NCBI RefSeq assembly: GCF_900188375.1
Contig: NZ_FZOO01000013.1
Coordinates: forward strand, 43,031-107,030
DNA length: 64,000 bases
Origin: Geodermatophilus pulveris
Lineage (GTDB): Bacteria; Actinomycetota; Actinomycetes; Mycobacteriales; Geodermatophilaceae
Direction of reading: 5' to 3'
The notes beneath the pieces were generated by a model that was given only the letters and a program-made list of their open reading frames with translations, was not told where the DNA came from and searched no databases. Both the position numbers and the translations under genes were made by a program. Positions 61,150-64,000 of the stretch are shown here, in pieces. Numbering within the stretch: the first letter of the stretch is position 1; every line of letters begins with the position of its first letter.

Positions 61150-61650
61150 GAGCCTGGCGCCGACTCGGTGATCGGCGTGGCATCTCGCGCTTGCGAGTAG
61201 TCCGGTAGGAAATTGCACTGGCTCGTAATGCTGATTCGCCGGCGGTCGTTCGGGTGGGGATTGAACTATCCCCGCTCGAAGGGGGTGACCACCTATCGAT
61301 GGCAGCTCGGAAGCTGCCACGGTTCGCAGGCAGCAGACGATCGCCAAAAGTCCGTCGACGGACAGAAAGCGCTGGTCCGGGTCGCGGCTGCACCTGGCCA
61401 TCTCGGAGTATCTCAGCGTGGGCCACTGACATGCCCGAACGGGACGGACTGCCGTCCTGACCTGCGTGCACGAGCGAGCGAAGCGATTGGCCGTTGATGC
61501 CTCACCGTGGACATCTGCGGACTTTCTGCGGAATCTGTGCGGACTGCGAGTGCGCGACCGTCGCCCTGGGCCATTGAGCCTTTCCCAGTAGCGGGCGGCT
61601 GGCAGGTCGGACCAGGACACGCCGACGAGCGCGGCGTGACGGGAGGAAGC
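61150..61650. other. Island DNA without recognisable genes
   Basis: Open frames here do not look coding. A short direct-repeat cluster lies at 61516-61548. A tRNA-like stretch near 61252-61300 was considered and rejected. Confidence 0.45.
61516..61548. repeat. Three imperfect 11-bp direct repeats beginning TGCGGA
   Basis: Units TGCGGACTTTC, TGCGGAATCTG and TGCGGACTGCG follow each other directly. Such iterons can be binding sites for an excisionase or replication protein, but the match is short. Confidence 0.5.
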
Positions 61651-61710
61651 GCAGGACCTCCGTAGGAGGGACGTCTTCTCACAGATCGTTTTTCCCACCC
61701 GAGGTCCTGC
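61651..61710. repeat. 10-bp perfect inverted repeat upstream of transposase
   Basis: GCAGGACCTC (61651-61660) and its exact complement (61701-61710) flank a 40-bp spacer directly before the transposase start. They could be part of the left end of the insertion sequence or a regulatory hairpin. Confidence 0.45.
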
Positions 61711-61711
61711 T

Positions 61712-62563
61712 GTGTCCGATCCTGTCACCTACACCGCCGTGCTCCCGGTCGCCGAGGAGACCGTACGGTTCGTGTCGGGCCTGCTGGCCGCCGAGCGCCG
61801 TCGCCGCGGTACGCGTGGCCGGCGGCGGGCGCTGGGCTGCTACCGGCAGGCGGTGCTCGTGCTGCGCTGGTTTCTCGACGGGACCCGGTTGGCCCGGCTG
61901 ACCGCCGACAACCGGATCGGCTCCTCGACGGCCTACTGGTATCTGCACGAGGGCATCGACGTTCTCGCCGCGGCCGCACCCGGGCTGCGGGGTGCCCTGC
62001 TGGCCGCCCGCGCCGCCGGCCATCCGCATGTGACGGTGGACGGGACGCTGCTCCGTACCGTTCGCTGCCACGTTCCGGGCCCCGACCGCCCGGACCGACC
62101 GATGCGGCCGGCAAGTGGACCTGTGGTGGTCGGGCAAGCACGCCGCCCACGGCGGCAACGTCCAGGTCATCGCCGCCCCCGACGGCTGGCCGATCTGGAC
62201 CTCGCCGGTACGGCCCGGCCGCGAGCACGACACCACCGCGCTGCGCACCCAACCCGAGACACTGCCGCTGCTGGCCGAGTGGACCGACCAGGCCCATGCG
62301 GTGCTGGCCGGCCTGGGCTACGAGGGCGAGCGGGCGGCGCTGACCACGCCGATCGAGAAGACCACCGACGCGCCGCTGACCGACGATCAGCGCACCGTCA
62401 ACCTGCTGCACGCGGCCACCCGGGCTCCGGCCGAGCGCGGCAACTCGCTGCTCAAGACCACCTTCAAGGCGCTTCGCCGGGTCAGCCTCTGCCGTGGCGC
62501 ATCGGCGCGATCACCGCCGCCGCCCTCGTCCTCCTCCATCACGAGCACGGCCGGACGCCATGA
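61712..62563 (+). pseudogene. IS5-family-like (DDE_Tnp_4) transposase, frameshifted
   Basis: Frame 1 from GTG 61712 encodes GCYRQAVLVLRWFLDGTRLA, STAYWYLHEGIDVLA and HVTVDGTLLRT (first catalytic Asp). Near 62085-62110 the frame shifts at least once. The next frame reads VDLWWSGKHAAHGGNVQVIA, WTSPVRPGREHDTTAL and VLAGLGYEGE. Near 62490 it returns to frame 1 with PWRIGAITAAALVLLHHE before the stop. This order matches one intact transposase of about 280 residues from the IS5/HARBI1-like group. Single-base losses disrupt it, so it is presumably inactive. Confidence 0.75.
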
Positions 62564-62773
62564 TCATCGACCTGGCCCAGCCGTTACTGGGAATGGCTCA
62601 TTCCCATCGCCTCAATCTGACAACGCTGTGACGTCGTCGTGACGCAGCGGTGACGCCACCCAAGCTAGCTTGAGAAGTTGACGGACAAATTACAGGAGGT
62701 GTGGACTTATTCACAGTTGCCAGCAGATTGCGATGCTATTCCGTAACCAACCTCAATCGAAGGTGTGCATGTC

Positions 62774-63019
62774 ATGGCTGAGATAGAAGTAGGCAGTTAC
62801 TACAGTCGCTGGGATCTTGATACCCACGAGGGACGGATCCAGCTGTACGACACAAGCGATAACATCCTTCATTTCCACAACACCAATAGTCCTGAGGAAT
62901 TTTTAGTTCTTGTTGGTATGCTGAGAAATGAAAAACCTCTCTGGTTCGAAGACTCTCGCATTCAGTTGCGGACTGGAATAGGCGTACCACGCGAGCCAGT
63001 AGGAGAAGAAGAGACGTAG
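62774..63019 (+). CDS. Orphan 81-residue protein with low GC content
   Basis: From ATG 62774 with GAAGG nine bases upstream; GTG 62765 is possible. The peptide includes EVGSYYSRWDLDTHEGRIQL, NILHFHNTNSPEEFLVLVGM and PLWFEDSRIQLRTG, with an acidic tail. It looks like a compact soluble domain. By eye its GC is near 45%, far below the chromosome, so it was probably acquired recently. No family is recognised. It stands between two insertion-sequence remnants. Confidence 0.6.
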   Translation: MAEIEVGSYYSRWDLDTHEGRIQLYDTSDNILHFHNTNSPEEFLVLVGMLRNEKPLWFEDSRIQLRTGIGVPREPVGEEET

Positions 63020-63178
63020 TTCTTGCCAAACAGGACGCGGAGGTGTAAATCGGCTTCGTGCACATGGGCTTCCGCCCGGACCGATCACCGGTGCAGGCGT
63101 TTCTTCGCGTGCCGCAAAACGGTGACTGTTCAGGTCGTGGACGCTGACGTGTCGTAGTCAGGTGATCAGCGCCGGGGT

Positions 63179-63590
63179 GTGAAGGATCGGTTCATGACCG
63201 CTCCGTCCTACGAGCAGCTCGCGACGCTGGTCGCGGCCCAGGAGCGGATCATCGCCGAGCTGCAGGTCCGGATCGCCGAGCAGGACGCGCAGATCGCGGA
63301 GTTGAGGCGGCTGCCGGCCGCGTCTTCGCGGAACTCCTCCAGGCCGCCGTCGGCCGACGGGCCGGGCAAGCCGACGCCGAAGTCGCTGCGCGGCCGGTCC
63401 GGGCGCAAGCCGGGCGGGCAGCCGGGACGGGAGGGGCGCACACTGCGGCCGGCCGAAGCACCCGATGAGGTCGTGGTCCACGGCCGGACACCTGCGCCGG
63501 CTGCGGCGCTTGAGGGTGCGCCGCGGTGGTCCGGGCGACCGCGGACCCGACCGGACCGGCTGCTGGACGACGAGGCCTACTTCAACCGAA
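63179..63590 (+). pseudogene. IS66-family transposase, 5' remnant
   Basis: From about 63194 (ATG) the protein shows the IS66 N-terminus: LVAAQERIIAELQVRIAEQ (coiled coil), SSRNSSRPPSADGP and SGRKPGGQPGREGRTL. The expected zinc-finger CxxC region is present only in another frame (TCAGCGA), so a frameshift occurs near 63490. Similarity ends about 63590, where IS3-type sequence begins. The catalytic domain is missing, so the element is dead. Confidence 0.7.
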
Positions 63591-63659
63591 CAAGGGGACT
63601 GTTGCGACTTCAGTTGACACTCGTTCTGCGGGACCTTGTCCCGCGGGAAGGATGTCGCT

Positions 63660-63944
63660 GTGCCCAAGAAGTTCCCGCCGGAGTTCAAGCGCGACGTCGT
63701 CCGGGTCGCCCGACGAGGGGACCTGAGCCAGGCCGAGGTCGCTGCCGACTTCGACATCTCGGTCGAGTCGGTGCGCCGCTGGGTGCGCCAGGCCGACGTC
63801 GATGACGGCGTCGTCGACGGGCAGACCAGCGCCGAGCAGAACGAGCTGGTGCAGTTGCGCCGGGACAAGCGCCGGCTGGAGATGGATAACGAGATCCTGC
63901 GCCGGGCCGCGGCCTACTTCGCCGCCGGCAGCCTCCCAAAATGA
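63660..63944 (+). CDS. IS3-family transposase orfA
   Basis: 94 residues from GTG 63660. KKFPPEFKRDVVRVARRGDL and VESVRRWVRQADVDDG form the helix-turn-helix. NELVQLRRDKRRLEMDNEIL forms the leucine-zipper region, and the end AAAYFA ... SLPK is typical of OrfA. In IS3 elements OrfA overlaps OrfB and a slippery A-run before the stop allows frameshift to OrfAB; here AAAATGA is present. However, the next frame stops after about 20 codons, so OrfB appears interrupted within 63950-64000. Confidence 0.8.
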   Translation: MPKKFPPEFKRDVVRVARRGDLSQAEVAADFDISVESVRRWVRQADVDDGVVDGQTSAEQNELVQLRRDKRRLEMDNEILRRAAAYFAAGSLPK

Positions 63945-64000
63945 CGCTCCTATGCCTGTCAAGCGGCAGCGGGAATCGCCGTCTCATGTTCGAGTAGGCG

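Noticed and set aside
61252..61300. tRNA or tmRNA-like stretch with a GGGGAT...ATCCCC arm
   Set aside because: No T-loop of correct geometry and no acceptor, D or anticodon arms could be paired.

Overview
The window reads as high-GC actinobacterial chromosome: dense GC-rich genes, many GTG/TTG starts, ATGA/GTGA overlaps, MenB, an MtrA/MtrB-like two-component pair, GpgS-type enzymes and STAS proteins. The best fit is the family Geodermatophilaceae (Geodermatophilus, Blastococcus, Modestobacter). This is an inference, strengthened by a formate dehydrogenase gene that carries an in-frame TAG exactly at its selenocysteine position. From memory, UAG-directed selenocysteine has been reported for Geodermatophilus and Blastococcus. 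The last 4.4 kb looks foreign and decayed.

Layout. 1-1.4 kb: the start of a PP2C phosphatase, two small membrane proteins and a degenerate GGDEF protein. 1.7-35 kb: a large exopolysaccharide locus. It opens with a secreted Ser/Thr/Pro-rich protein and the initiating sugar-phosphate transferase. A leftward sugar-modification operon follows (C-methyltransferase, glucose-1-phosphate cytidylyltransferase, PIG-L deacetylase, aminomutase-like PLP enzyme, SDR epimerase, DUF4910 hydrolase), with a 3,5-epimerase divergent from it. Next come a glycosyltransferase and a nucleotide-sugar dehydrogenase. A rightward block encodes an apiosidase-like hydrolase, a heparinase-like lyase, a methyltransferase, a CapK-like ligase, a pyruvyl transferase and a Wzx flippase. 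A leftward block encodes three GT4 proteins (one a fused double enzyme), a Wzy polymerase and a Wzz protein with a dead kinase domain. Two near-duplicate secreted hydrolase-like genes close the locus. These parts fit a Wzx/Wzy route: lipid-linked sugars are made inside, flipped, polymerised, length-controlled and trimmed outside.

35.3-40.7 kb: a three-gene formate dehydrogenase operon (NrfD-like membrane subunit, four-cluster ferredoxin subunit, molybdenum catalytic subunit). The catalytic gene is split by TAG at 40166-40168, followed at the canonical distance by a SECIS-like hairpin. No selA, selB, selD or tRNA-Sec was found in the window. 40.8-41.4 kb holds a truncated AbiEi-like gene.

42-59.6 kb: ordinary chromosomal genes. 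These include an overlapping MBL/DedA/holin-phosphatase operon, two tandem GpgS paralogues with a GT4 enzyme, an oxidoreductase and two TetR regulators. They continue with MenB, an EEP nuclease, a NUDIX hydrolase, a VOC protein, a geranylgeranyl-reductase-like flavoprotein, a response regulator/kinase/GerMN-lipoprotein operon and a STAS-membrane protein-STAS operon.

59.5-64 kb: the 3' part of a tRNA-Ser marks the edge of an integrated island. It holds an orphan lower-GC gene, small hypotheticals, a frameshifted IS5-like transposase, an IS66 remnant and an IS3-type orfA. The island runs off the right end of the window.
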